Below, piece by piece: positions 15,685-23,901 of a DNA stretch of 41,443 nt; position 1 is the first letter of the stretch, and every line of letters starts with the position of its first letter. The notes below the pieces were generated by a model. The model ran no database searches and was not told where the DNA came from. It saw only the letters and a program-made list of their open reading frames with translations. The DNA comes from Burkholderiaceae bacterium (GTDB lineage: Bacteria; Pseudomonadota; Gammaproteobacteria; Burkholderiales; Burkholderiaceae_C): NCBI GenBank assembly GCA_017992055.1, contig JAGOPK010000018.1, forward strand, positions 41,683 to 83,125. The letters are read 5' to 3'. Both the position numbers and the translations under genes were made by a program.

Positions 15685-16287
15685 ATGAGTTCAGATGCGC
15701 CGCGCTTCCGCTTCGACGAACCTGCCCGCGACAAGGCCACGCTGCGCAAGCAGCTGCAGGCCGAACGCCAGGCCATGGTCGACCGCCACCAACGCTCGGT
15801 GCATCTGCAGCAGGTGATGCAGGTCTGGCTGCTCGACCGGCCCGAGGTGGCCATCGGCGCCTACTGGCCGATCAAGGGCGAGTTCGATGCGCTGCCGGCG
15901 CTGTACCGCTGGAGCGAGGCCAACAACCAGCGCCTGATCGGCCTGCCGGTGATCGACCGCCAGACCAAGCAGTTGCGCTTCCATGCCTGGTTCCCCGGCT
16001 GCCCGATGGAGGAGGATGCCTACGGCATCCCCAAGCCCAAGGACACGGTGCAGTTCCAGCCCCAGCTACTGTTCGTGCCCTGCGTGGGCTATGGCCCGCG
16101 CGGCACGCGCCTGGGCTATGGCGGCGGCTTTTATGACCGCACGCTGGCGGCGCTGCAGCCGCGGCCGCTGACCGTGGGCCTGGGCTATGCCCATGGCTAC
16201 ATCCCGTGGCTGGAGGCCGAGCCCCACGACGTGCCGCTGGATGTGATCCTCAACGAGGACGGCGTGGTGCACGACGGCACGGCCTGA
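15685..16287 (+). CDS. 5-formyltetrahydrofolate cyclo-ligase
   Basis: 200 residues. KATLRKQLQAERQAM is the N-terminal ATP/phosphate region, and GYGPRGTRLGYGGGFYDRTL is the diagnostic C-terminal motif. The enzyme uses ATP to turn 5-formyl-THF (folinate) into 5,10-methenyl-THF and acts in folate salvage in the cytoplasm. It is divergent from the tfoX-like gene with 93 bp between starts, and convergent with the OmpW-family gene. The shared 48-bp gap to that gene holds a strong hairpin. Confidence 0.93.
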   Translation: MSSDAPRFRFDEPARDKATLRKQLQAERQAMVDRHQRSVHLQQVMQVWLLDRPEVAIGAYWPIKGEFDALPALYRWSEANNQRLIGLPVIDRQTKQLRFHAWFPGCPMEEDAYGIPKPKDTVQFQPQLLFVPCVGYGPRGTRLGYGGGFYDRTLAALQPRPLTVGLGYAHGYIPWLEAEPHDVPLDVILNEDGVVHDGTA

Positions 16288-16294
16288 CGGGCCG

Positions 16295-16325
16295 GCGGCG
16301 GCCGGGGCTGTCGCCCCGCCGCCGC
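16295..16325. terminator. Bidirectional terminator hairpin between convergent genes
   Basis: GCGGCGG-c-CGGGGC, loop TGTC, GCCCCG-CCGCCGC: a 13-bp stem with one bulged base between the stops of the cyclo-ligase and OmpW-family genes. No T run follows on either strand. Confidence 0.6.
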
Positions 16326-16335
16326 ATGGGCCGGA

Positions 16336-16941
16336 TCAGAAGCGCTTGCCGACGCCCACGCCGACCAGGGTCGGGTTGACCTTGAACTTGCCCTGGTCCA
16401 CGCCGTTCAGCGACACGGTGGTGCCGATCTGCACCTTCTTGACATCGAAGTTCAGCAGCCAGCCACCGCCCAGCTGCACGTCGGCGCCGACCTGGGCGGC
16501 CAGGCCGAAGCTGTTGCGCTCCAGGTTGGCGGCGCCGCCGGCCAGCTTGACCGACGAGATGTTGGTGTAGTTGACACCGGCGCCGACATAGGGGCGCACC
16601 GTGCCCATGGGCCAGTGGTACTGCAGGGTCAGCGTCGGCGGCAGGTGCTTGAAGGTGCCGATGTCGGCATTCAGCGCGGCCGAGTGCACGGTCTGCTTCT
16701 GCGGCACGGTCAGGATCAGCTCGGCCGCCAGGTTGGGCGACAGGAAGTAGGTGATGTCGACTTCGGGCAGGGTCTTGTTGTTGATCGTCAGGCCCAGCGT
16801 GGTGCCGTCCTTGTTGGCCGAATCCAGGTGCACGGCGCGGGCGCGCACGATCCAGTTGCCGGTGTCCTGGGCCTGGGCCGGCAGGCCGGCCAGGGCGGCG
16901 GCAGCGGCGGCGGCGACGGTGATCAGCGAGCGGATGTTCAT
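16336..16941 (-). CDS. OmpW-family outer-membrane beta-barrel protein
   Basis: 201 residues. A clear signal peptide ends ALAGLPAQA-QD. The mature part begins GNWIVRARAVHLD and has LPEVDITYFLSPNLAAELIL and VRPYVGAGVNYTNISSV. It ends in GVGVGKRF with a terminal Phe, as needed for BAM-dependent barrel insertion. This is the eight-stranded OmpW fold, implicated in passage of small hydrophobic compounds. The ribosome site is GAGGAAGAG. It is divergent from the leucine-catabolism operon, with which it shares a 331-bp control region. A near-match FNR-type box lies at 17088-17101. Confidence 0.92.
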   Translation of the reverse strand: MNIRSLITVAAAAAAALAGLPAQAQDTGNWIVRARAVHLDSANKDGTTLGLTINNKTLPEVDITYFLSPNLAAELILTVPQKQTVHSAALNADIGTFKHLPPTLTLQYHWPMGTVRPYVGAGVNYTNISSVKLAGGAANLERNSFGLAAQVGADVQLGGGWLLNFDVKKVQIGTTVSLNGVDQGKFKVNPTLVGVGVGKRF

Positions 16942-17101
16942 GGTGGTCTCTTCCTCAGGGTTGCAATGCACGGGCCGCCATGCAGGGCTGCGTCGCGGCC
17001 AGTGAAGCCATTGCAAGCCGGCGCCGGCCGGCCGCGCTTGGCCCAGCGCAAGCCACCGAACGGGCCGACCCTGCGCAAACCAAGGGTTTGACCTGAGGCA
17101 A

Positions 17102-17146
17102 CAAGTCCTGTCGTTGGACTGATGTTGCGGCGCAACACCGGACTTG
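17102..17146. promoter_or_regulatory. Nested inverted repeats in the ompW/liu divergent region
   Basis: An outer pair CAAGTCC (17102-17108) / GGACTTG (17140-17146) encloses a perfect inner pair TGTTGCG-G-CGCAACA (17123-17137). It is part of the 331-bp non-coding stretch 16942-17272 that also holds the liu promoter. A regulator site or mRNA hairpin for ompW is possible. Confidence 0.4.
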
Positions 17147-17178
17147 CCAGATCGGCGGGCGCCACGGGTTGGCGCTAT

Positions 17179-17200
17179 TTGACGTTTACGTAAACGTCAA
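17179..17200. promoter_or_regulatory. Perfect 22-bp palindrome, probable LiuR-type operator
   Basis: TTGACGTTTAC is followed at once by its exact reverse complement. It covers the -35 hexamer and most of the spacer of the liu promoter, where MerR-family activators such as LiuR bind. LiuR operators of leucine/isovalerate genes in Proteobacteria contain ACGT-rich palindromes of this kind (family knowledge). The regulator gene is not in the window. Confidence 0.75.
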
Positions 17201-17208
17201 TTGATAAT
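17179..17208 (+). promoter_or_regulatory. Sigma-70 promoter of the leucine-catabolism operon
   Basis: -35 TTGACG (17179-17184) and -10 GATAAT (17203-17208) with an 18-bp spacer filled by the palindrome. The expected start is near 17215, giving a leader of about 58 nt. Confidence 0.7.
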
Positions 17209-17272
17209 GCAGCAGCACCCCGGCGGTTTAAGCTGGGGGCTGGACGACACAAGAACCCGCGCCGGAGACCGC

Positions 17273-18895
17273 ATGGCCGTTTTGCACACCCAGCTCAATG
17301 CCCGCTCGGAAGAGTTCCGTGCCAATGCGGCCGCGATGCGCGCCCTGGTCGACGACCTGAACGCCAGGCTGGCGCAGATCGCCGAAGGCGGCGGCGCCGA
17401 CGCCCGGGCCAAGCATTTGTCGCGTGGCAAGCTGCTGCCGCGCGAGCGTGTCGAGCGCCTGCTGGACCCGGACACGCCCTTCCTGGAGATCGCGCCGCTG
17501 GCCGCGCTGGGCATGTACCCCGAGAAGAACGGCCAGGACAGCGCGCCCTGCGCCGGCATGATCGCCGGCATCGGCCGCGTCGCCGGCATCGAGTGCGTGA
17601 TCGTCTGCAACGACGCCACGGTCAAGGGCGGCACCTACTACCCGGTCACGGTCAAGAAGCACCTGCGCGCGCAGGAGATCGCCGAGCAGAACCACCTGCC
17701 CTGCATCTACCTGGTCGATTCCGGCGGCGCCAACCTGCCCAACCAGGACGAGGTCTTCCCCGACCGCGACCACTTCGGCCGCATCTTCTACAACCAGGCC
17801 AACCTCAGCGGCCGGGGCATCCCGCAGATCGCCGTGGTGATGGGTAGCTGCACCGCCGGCGGCGCCTATGTGCCGGCGATGAGCGACGAGACCATCATCG
17901 TCAAGAACCAGGGCACGATCTTCCTGGGCGGCCCGCCGCTGGTGAAGGCCGCCACCGGCGAGGTGGTCAGCGCCGAGGACCTGGGCGGCGGCGATGTGCA
18001 CACGCGCCTGTCCGGCGTGGCCGACCACCTGGCCGAAAACGACCTGCATGCGCTGGCCCTGGCGCGCCAGGCCGTGGGCCGGCTCAACCGTGTCAAGCCG
18101 CAGCCGCTGGCCCTGCGGCCGGCGCGGCCGCCGGCCCTGCCCGCCGAGGAGCTGCTGGGCGTGATCCCCACCGATACGCGCAAGCCCTTCGACGTGCGCG
18201 AGGTCATCGCGCGCATCGTCGACGGCAGCGAGTTCGACGAGTTCAAGTCGCGCTATGGCAGCACCCTGGTCTGCGGCTTCGCCCACATCGAAGGCATGCC
18301 GGTGGGCATCGTCGCCAACAACGGCATCCTGTTTGCCGAAAGCGCCAACAAGGGCGCGCACTTCATCGAGCTGTGCTGCCAGCGCAAGGTGCCGCTGGTG
18401 TTCCTGCAGAACATCACCGGCTTCATGGTCGGCCGCAAGTACGAAAACGACGGCATCGCCCGCGCCGGCGCCAAGATGGTCACCGCCGTGGCCTGTGCCG
18501 CGGTGCCCAAGTTCACCGTCATCATCGGCGGTAGCTTCGGCGCCGGCAACTACGGCATGTGCGGCCGCGCCTACAGCCCGCGCCTGCTGTGGATGTGGCC
18601 CAACGCGCGCATCAGCGTGATGGGCGGCGAGCAGGCGGCCAGCGTGCTGGCCACGGTCAAGCGTGATGGCATCGAGGCCAAGGGCGGCAGCTGGAGCGCC
18701 GACGAGGAGCAGGCCTTCAAGGACCCGATCCGCGCCCAGTACGAGCGCCAGGGCCATCCTTACTACGCCAGCGCCCGGCTGTGGGACGACGGCGTCATCG
18801 ATCCCGCCGACACCCGCCGCGTGCTGGCCCTGGGCCTGTCTGCGGCGCTGAATGCGCCGATCCCGGACACACGCTTCGGCGTGTTCCGCATGTGA
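17273..18895 (+). CDS. liuB: 3-methylcrotonyl-CoA carboxylase, beta (carboxyltransferase) subunit
   Basis: 540 residues, made of two crotonase-like carboxyltransferase domains. Markers are [76 protein letters not shown] and, in the second half, [15 protein letters not shown] and [13 protein letters not shown]. The LPNQxEVFPD and NITGFMVG motifs are typical of the methylcrotonyl-CoA rather than propionyl-CoA enzyme. It moves CO2 from biotin to 3-methylcrotonyl-CoA in leucine breakdown. Its partner subunit is encoded at 21340-23343. It is the first gene after the LiuR-type promoter. Confidence 0.95.
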   Translation: MAVLHTQLNARSEEFRANAAAMRALVDDLNARLAQIAEGGGADARAKHLSRGKLLPRERVERLLDPDTPFLEIAPLAALGMYPEKNGQDSAPCAGMIAGIGRVAGIECVIVCNDATVKGGTYYPVTVKKHLRAQEIAEQNHLPCIYLVDSGGANLPNQDEVFPDRDHFGRIFYNQANLSGRGIPQIAVVMGSCTAGGAYVPAMSDETIIVKNQGTIFLGGPPLVKAATGEVVSAEDLGGGDVHTRLSGVADHLAENDLHALALARQAVGRLNRVKPQPLALRPARPPALPAEELLGVIPTDTRKPFDVREVIARIVDGSEFDEFKSRYGSTLVCGFAHIEGMPVGIVANNGILFAESANKGAHFIELCCQRKVPLVFLQNITGFMVGRKYENDGIARAGAKMVTAVACAAVPKFTVIIGGSFGAGNYGMCGRAYSPRLLWMWPNARISVMGGEQAASVLATVKRDGIEAKGGSWSADEEQAFKDPIRAQYERQGHPYYASARLWDDGVIDPADTRRVLALGLSAALNAPIPDTRFGVFRM

Positions 18896-18911
18896 GGCGG
18901 GTGGCCGGTCC

Positions 18912-19865
18912 ATGTCCCTCGGCGACACCCGGCTGCGGCCCTGGAGCGATGGCGACAGCGTCGCCGAGCTGACCACCCTGCTGCACCGTGCCTATGCGCC
19001 ATTGGGCGCGGCCGGCATGAACTTCACCGCGGTCGACCAGACCGAAGCCCAGACCCGCGAGCGCATCGACGGCGGCCATTGCTGGGTGGTGGAGCGCGAT
19101 GGCCGGCTGATCGGCACGGTCACGGTCAACGGCATGTTCGATCCCAACCGCCAGGCCTGGGCCCGCGCCACGCCCTGGTTCTACCGCGCCGACGTGGCCC
19201 ATCTGCACCAGTACGCGGTCGACCCCGGTGAACAGGGCCAGGGCCTGGGCGGCCTGCTGCTGGCCGGCGCCGAGGCCTGGGCCCGCGATCAGGGCTGCAG
19301 CGCGCTGGCGCTGGACACGGCCGAGCCGGCGCAGGCGCTGCGCGAGCGCTACCGCCGCGCCGGCTTTGCCGAGGTCGACGTGGTGCAGTGGCAGGGCAAG
19401 CGCTACCGCAGCGTGGTCATGCTCAAGCCGCTGGCCGAGCCGGCCCCGACCACCGGCGATGCCCAGCACCATGCGGCCCGTGTGCGCACGCTGTGGGCGC
19501 ATTTCCAGGCCCGCGACTGGACCGCGGCGCGCGCCCTGTTCGCCGACCACGCCCGGCTGCATTGGCCGGCCAGCGGCGAGCATTTCGGCGATGCCGACAC
19601 CATCGTGCGCCTGCAGCGCCTGTATCCCGAGGGCTGGGCCCTCCACCAGCACGAGGTCACGCCGCTGGCCGATGGCCGCGTGCACTCCTGGGTGCAGGTC
19701 GAACAGGCCGGCCAGCGCTTCCATGCCCACACGCTGTGGCGCTTCGATGGCGACGGCCGCGTCTGCGAAGCCGTCGAGACCTGGGCCACGGCCGAGGCAC
19801 CGCCGGCCTGGCGCAGCGCCGATACGCTGGGGCCGGCCTACCGCCGCGACGATCCCCGGGCCTGA
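18912..19865 (+). CDS. GNAT acetyltransferase fused to an NTF2/SnoaL-like domain
   Basis: 317 residues. Residues about 5-175 form a GNAT domain: HLHQYAVDPGEQGQGLGGLL carries the acetyl-CoA pyrophosphate-binding QGxGxG-like motif, and LDTAEPAQALRERYRRAGF is the usual C-terminal GNAT part. From about 190 on, RVRTLWAHFQARDWTAARAL and LADGRVHSWVQVEQAGQRFH followed by TLWRFDGDGRVCEAVETW match a cone-shaped NTF2-like (SnoaL/DUF4440) fold. The substrate is unknown. It lies 16 bp after liuB and 24 bp before the hydratase, so it is co-transcribed in the leucine operon. Confidence 0.8.
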   Translation: MSLGDTRLRPWSDGDSVAELTTLLHRAYAPLGAAGMNFTAVDQTEAQTRERIDGGHCWVVERDGRLIGTVTVNGMFDPNRQAWARATPWFYRADVAHLHQYAVDPGEQGQGLGGLLLAGAEAWARDQGCSALALDTAEPAQALRERYRRAGFAEVDVVQWQGKRYRSVVMLKPLAEPAPTTGDAQHHAARVRTLWAHFQARDWTAARALFADHARLHWPASGEHFGDADTIVRLQRLYPEGWALHQHEVTPLADGRVHSWVQVEQAGQRFHAHTLWRFDGDGRVCEAVETWATAEAPPAWRSADTLGPAYRRDDPRA

Positions 19866-19889
19866 TTCCCGCCTCCAACCCGCCACGCC

Positions 19890-20675
19890 ATGAGCACACT
19901 CGACCTCCAGCGCCAGGGCCCCGTCGCCCGCGTCTTCCTCAACCGCCCCGAGCTGCGCAATGCCTTCAACAGCGAGGTCATCGCCGAGCTGAGTACGGCC
20001 TTTCGCGAACTGGGCGCCGACGACGGCGTGCGCGCCATCGTGCTGGGCGGCCATGGCAAGGCCTTCTGCGCCGGTGGCGACCTGAACTGGATGCGCGCCA
20101 TGGCCGACTACAGCTGGGAGCAGAACCGCCAGGACGCCCAGGCCCTGGCCGACATGCTGTGGACCGTCTACACCTGCCCCAAGCCGGTGATCGGCCGCCT
20201 GCACGGCGACTGCTATGCCGGCGGCGTGGGCCTGGCCGCGGTCTGCGACATCGTGGTTGCCGCCGAGGGCATGCACTTCTGCCTGTCCGAGGCCAAGGTC
20301 GGCCTGCTGCCGGCGACCATCGGCCCCTATGTGGTCAAGGCCCTGGGCGAGCCGGCCTCGCGGCGCTACTTCATCACCGCCGAGCGATTCTCGGCCGCCG
20401 CCGCCCAGCGCCTGGGCCTGGTGCAGCTGTTGTGCGAGCCGGCGGCCATCGACACCGAAATCGATGCCCTGCTGGCCACGCTGCTGGCCAACGGACCGGC
20501 CGCGGTGGCCGCCAGCAAGCGCCTGGTGCAGGACCTGGCCGGCCGCGAGATCAGCGCCGAGCTGCGTGCCGACACCGCGCGCCGCATCGCCGACATCCGC
20601 GCCAGCGCCGAGGGCAAGGAGGGCGTGGCCGCCTTCCTGGCCAAGCGCGATCCGGCCTGGAAGACCGGTGGCTGA
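19890..20675 (+). CDS. liuC: Enoyl-CoA hydratase/isomerase, probable methylglutaconyl-CoA hydratase
   Basis: 261 residues, a single crotonase domain. NRPELRNAFNSEVIAEL, HGKAFCAGGDLNWM (oxyanion-hole loop) and GDCYAGGVGLAAVCDIVVAA are conserved; SEAKVGLLPATIGPYVVKAL contains the second catalytic Glu region. Lying between the two methylcrotonyl-CoA carboxylase subunit genes, it is best called the liuC-type hydratase making HMG-CoA from 3-methylglutaconyl-CoA. Family membership is certain; the substrate is inferred from context. Confidence 0.9.
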   Translation: MSTLDLQRQGPVARVFLNRPELRNAFNSEVIAELSTAFRELGADDGVRAIVLGGHGKAFCAGGDLNWMRAMADYSWEQNRQDAQALADMLWTVYTCPKPVIGRLHGDCYAGGVGLAAVCDIVVAAEGMHFCLSEAKVGLLPATIGPYVVKALGEPASRRYFITAERFSAAAAQRLGLVQLLCEPAAIDTEIDALLATLLANGPAAVAASKRLVQDLAGREISAELRADTARRIADIRASAEGKEGVAAFLAKRDPAWKTGG

Positions 20676-20687
20676 GCCGCTTGCGCG

Positions 20688-21320
20688 ATGAACCTGTCGT
20701 CGCTGGACACCTCGCACCTGCTGGCCCTGGCCGCGGCGCTGGGCTGGGCCAGCGGGCTGAGGCTGTACGGCGTGCTGTTTGCCGTCGGCGCCGTGGGTTA
20801 TGCCGGCTGGGTGGGCCTGCCGCCGGGCCTGCAGATCCTGCAGCATCCGCTGGTGCTGGGCGCCTCGGGCCTGATGCTGGTGGTGGAGTTCGTCGCCGAC
20901 AAGATCCCCTGGGTCGATTCGCTGTGGGACGCGGTGCATGCGCTGCTGCGTGTGCCGGCCGGTGCGGCGCTGGCCGCGGCGGTGTTCGGCGGCGAGGCCC
21001 AGCCCCAGGCCTGGGCCTGGGCGGCGGCGATTGCCGGCGGCTCGCTGGCCGCCGTGGCCCAGCTGGCCAAGAGCGCCACGCGGGCCGCGGTCAACACCTC
21101 GCCCGAGCCGTTGTCCAACCTGGCGCTGTCGCTGGCCGGCGATGCCGCGGTGCCGGCCATGCTGTGGCTGGCCTGGGCGCATCCGCTGTGGTTTGCCATC
21201 GCGCTGGCGCTGGTGGTGCTGGCCATGCTGGCGCTGACCGTGTGGCTGCTGAAGTTTCTGAAATCCCTGCTGGGCGGCCTGCGCCGACGCTTTGGCGGCG
21301 CCAGCGGCCTGCCGGCCTGA
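20688..21320 (+). CDS. DUF4126 integral membrane protein
   Basis: 210 residues with four or five hydrophobic segments. The conserved start LALAAALGWASGLRLYGVLF and VVEFVADKIPWVDSLWDAVH are signatures of DUF4126. Function unknown. It is 12 bp after liuC and 19 bp before liuD. A helper role in leucine catabolism is not evident; it may simply be carried in the operon. Confidence 0.85.
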   Translation: MNLSSLDTSHLLALAAALGWASGLRLYGVLFAVGAVGYAGWVGLPPGLQILQHPLVLGASGLMLVVEFVADKIPWVDSLWDAVHALLRVPAGAALAAAVFGGEAQPQAWAWAAAIAGGSLAAVAQLAKSATRAAVNTSPEPLSNLALSLAGDAAVPAMLWLAWAHPLWFAIALALVVLAMLALTVWLLKFLKSLLGGLRRRFGGASGLPA

Positions 21321-21339
21321 TCGAGGCTATGGAGACACC

Positions 21340-23343
21340 ATGTTCAAGAAGATCCTGATCGCCAACCGCGGCGAGATCGCCTGCCGCGTCGCCGCCACCG
21401 CGCGCCGCCTGGGCATCCGCACCGTGGCCGTGTATTCCGACGCCGATGCCCAGGCCCGGCATGTGCTGGCCTGCGACGAGGCCGTGCACATCGGCGGCGC
21501 GGCGCCACGCGACAGCTACCTGCGCGCCGAGGCCATCCTGGCCGCGGCCCGCGCCAGCGGCGCCCAGGCCGTGCACCCGGGCTACGGCTTCCTGTCCGAG
21601 AACGAGGGCTTTGCCCAGGCCTGTGCCGACGCCGGCATCGCCTTCATCGGCCCGCCGCCGGCGGCCATCGCCGCGATGGGCAGCAAGAGCGCGGCCAAGG
21701 CGCTGATGGAAAAGGCCGGCGTGCCCCTGGTGCCCGGCTACCACGGCCAGGACAACCATCCCGAGCTGCTGGCCCGCGAGGCCGCACGCATCGGCTACCC
21801 GGTGCTGATCAAGGCCAGCGCCGGTGGCGGTGGCAAGGGCATGCGCCGCGTCGACCGGGCCGAGGACTTTGCCGCCGCGCTGGCCTCGTGCCAGCGCGAG
21901 GCCCGCGCCAGCTTCGGCGACGACCATGTGCTGGTCGAGCGCTATGTGCTGCGGCCGCGCCACATCGAGATCCAGGTCTTTGCCGACGGCCAGGGCAATG
22001 CCCTGCACCTGTTCGAGCGCGATTGCTCGGTGCAGCGCCGCCACCAGAAGGTGCTGGAAGAAGCGCCGGCGCCGGGCTTGAGTGAAGCCCGCCGCGCCGA
22101 GATGGGCGCCGCTGCGGTGGCCGCGGCCCAGGCCGTGGGCTATGTGGGTGCCGGCACGGTGGAGTTCATCGCCGAGGAGGTGGACGACGGCGACATCCGC
22201 TTCTACTTCATGGAGATGAATACGCGGCTGCAGGTCGAGCACCCGGTCACCGAGGCCATCACCGGCCTGGACCTGGTGGAGTGGCAGCTGCGCGTGGCCG
22301 CCGGCCAGCCGCTGCCGCTGCGCCAGGACCAGCTGCGCATCCACGGTCATGCCATCGAGGCGCGCATCTGCGCCGAGAACCCCGATGGCGGCTTTCTGCC
22401 CGCCACCGGCCAGCTGGACGTGCTGCGCTGGCCGGCCCATGTGGCTTTTGAGCGTGGCGCCGTGCGCGTGGACGCCGGCGTCGGCGAAGGCGATGCCATC
22501 AGCCCGCACTACGACTCGATGATCGCCAAGCTCATCGTCTGGGGCGACGACCGCGCCCAGGCCCTGGCGCGGCTGGAGGCGGCGCTGGCCGCCACGCGCA
22601 TCGTCGGCCTGCACACCAATGTGGCCTTTCTGCGCCGGGTCGTGGCCTGTCAGAGCTTTGCCACCGCCGACCTGGACACGGCGCTGATCGAGCGCGAGCG
22701 CGCGGTGCTGCTGGACCAGCCGCCGCTGGCGCTGGAGATCGCCGCCGCCGGCGTGGTGGCGCACACGCTGGCCGACGAGGCCGCGCAGCAGCGCCACGAG
22801 GCCCAGGATCCCTGGGCGCAGCGCGACGGCTGGCGCCTGCACGGCGGTGCGCGCCGGCACTTCGACATCGAGCATGCCGGCGCCGTGCATGCCGTGGCCC
22901 TGGCCCGCCACCACGACGGCGCCTGCGAGCTGCAGATCGGCGATGCGCGCTGGCCGCTGTCCGTGCGCTCGCTCGGCGGCGAACGCCACGACCTGGTGCT
23001 GGCCGGCCGCCGCCTGGCGCTGGACGTGCATGTGCACGGCGAGCGCGTGGCGGTGTTTGCGCCCGAGGGCAGTGCCGTGCTGCGCGAGATCGACGCCATC
23101 GCCCATGCCGGCGACGCCGCCGGCGACGGCGGCCGGCTGACCGCGCCGATGCCGGGCAAGGTGGTGGCCTTCCTGGTCGCCGCCGGCGCCAGCGTGACCA
23201 AGGGCCAGCCGCTGGCGGTGATGGAGGCGATGAAGATGGAGCACACGCTGAGCGCGCCGCGCGACGGCGTGGTGGCCGAGCTGCTGTATGCCCCCGGCGA
23301 CCAGCTGGCCGAAGGCGCCGAGCTGCTGCGCCTGCAGGACTGA
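21340..23343 (+). CDS. liuD: 3-methylcrotonyl-CoA carboxylase, alpha (biotin carboxylase/BCCP) subunit
   Basis: 667 residues. The biotin carboxylase part (1-450) starts MFKKILIANRGEIACRVAAT and has VHPGYGFLSEN, the ATP-binding KASAGGGGKGMRRV, and EMNTRLQVEHPVTEAITGLD. The C-terminus is a biotin carrier domain with VMEAMKMEH, Lys632 being the biotinylation site, preceded by the LTAPMPGKVVAFLV loop. It carboxylates its own biotin with ATP and bicarbonate for the LiuB subunit. The start has a GGAGA ribosome site. Confidence 0.95.
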   Translation: MFKKILIANRGEIACRVAATARRLGIRTVAVYSDADAQARHVLACDEAVHIGGAAPRDSYLRAEAILAAARASGAQAVHPGYGFLSENEGFAQACADAGIAFIGPPPAAIAAMGSKSAAKALMEKAGVPLVPGYHGQDNHPELLAREAARIGYPVLIKASAGGGGKGMRRVDRAEDFAAALASCQREARASFGDDHVLVERYVLRPRHIEIQVFADGQGNALHLFERDCSVQRRHQKVLEEAPAPGLSEARRAEMGAAAVAAAQAVGYVGAGTVEFIAEEVDDGDIRFYFMEMNTRLQVEHPVTEAITGLDLVEWQLRVAAGQPLPLRQDQLRIHGHAIEARICAENPDGGFLPATGQLDVLRWPAHVAFERGAVRVDAGVGEGDAISPHYDSMIAKLIVWGDDRAQALARLEAALAATRIVGLHTNVAFLRRVVACQSFATADLDTALIERERAVLLDQPPLALEIAAAGVVAHTLADEAAQQRHEAQDPWAQRDGWRLHGGARRHFDIEHAGAVHAVALARHHDGACELQIGDARWPLSVRSLGGERHDLVLAGRRLALDVHVHGERVAVFAPEGSAVLREIDAIAHAGDAAGDGGRLTAPMPGKVVAFLVAAGASVTKGQPLAVMEAMKMEHTLSAPRDGVVAELLYAPGDQLAEGAELLRLQD

Positions 23344-23368
23344 AGCCGTGCCCCAGCCCCGCCGCGCT

Positions 23369-23776
23369 TCAGCGCCGCCAGCGCTGCAGCCAGGCGCGCC
23401 GGCGTTCCGGCGTCGCCGCGTCGTCGCCCGGCGGCCGGCTCAGGCCGAAGCCCGAGGTGTCGGCCGCCCAGTCGTTGCTCTGCCGGGCATGGCCGGGCGG
23501 GCTGGCTGCGGCCGGCGGCGCGGCGTGATGGGCGGCCGGCTGGGCCTGCGCCGGCAGCGCCTCGCGGAAGCGCTGCGACCACTGCGGCAGCTCGCTGTCC
23601 ACGCAGGCCTCGCAGACCAGCAGCACATCGCGCGCATAACGCGGCTCGGCGAGCAGGCGCTCGATCTGCACCGAATGGCCGATCTCGGCCAGCAGCAGGT
23701 CGTGGATGCGCTGGGCCAGCTGCAACCGGGACAGGGGCTGCGGCAGCGAGGCCGCGGCAGGGATGGGGGCGATCAA
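23369..23776 (-). CDS. Hypothetical protein (TTG start)
   Basis: 135 residues if the TTG at 23776 is used. That codon has AAGGAG six bases upstream on the minus strand, whereas the earlier in-frame start has nothing. The N-terminal half looks folded (LSRLQLAQRIHDLLLAEIGH, then YARDVLLVCEACVDSELPQW), with a helix and a CxxC-like CEAC. The C-terminal half is Pro/Ala-rich. No family is recognised. It is the only leftward gene inside the leucine cluster, placed between liuD and liuE. Confidence 0.55.
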   Translation of the reverse strand: MIAPIPAAASLPQPLSRLQLAQRIHDLLLAEIGHSVQIERLLAEPRYARDVLLVCEACVDSELPQWSQRFREALPAQAQPAAHHAAPPAAASPPGHARQSNDWAADTSGFGLSRPPGDDAATPERRRAWLQRWRR

Positions 23777-23871
23777 GGCCGTCTCCTTGCGCCGGTCTCC
23801 CTGGTGGATCTGCTGAATGCCGGCTGGGTGCAGCGCATTGTGCGCGGCCCGCCCGGCCACGCCATCCCCAC

Positions 23872-23877
23872 GATAAT
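23872..23877 (+). promoter_or_regulatory. Candidate -10 box for liuE (GATAAT)
   Basis: GATAAT lies 24 bp before the liuE start, with GGAG at 23892-23895 as its ribosome site. The divergent hypothetical gene interrupts the operon, so a separate liuE promoter is expected. No convincing -35 element is seen. Confidence 0.45.
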
Positions 23878-23901
23878 TCGCAGCCAGATCTGGAGCCAGC
23901 C

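Noticed and set aside
18795-21182. 795-codon minus-strand frame opposite liuC and neighbours
   Set aside because: Antisense to three well-supported genes; no motif found.
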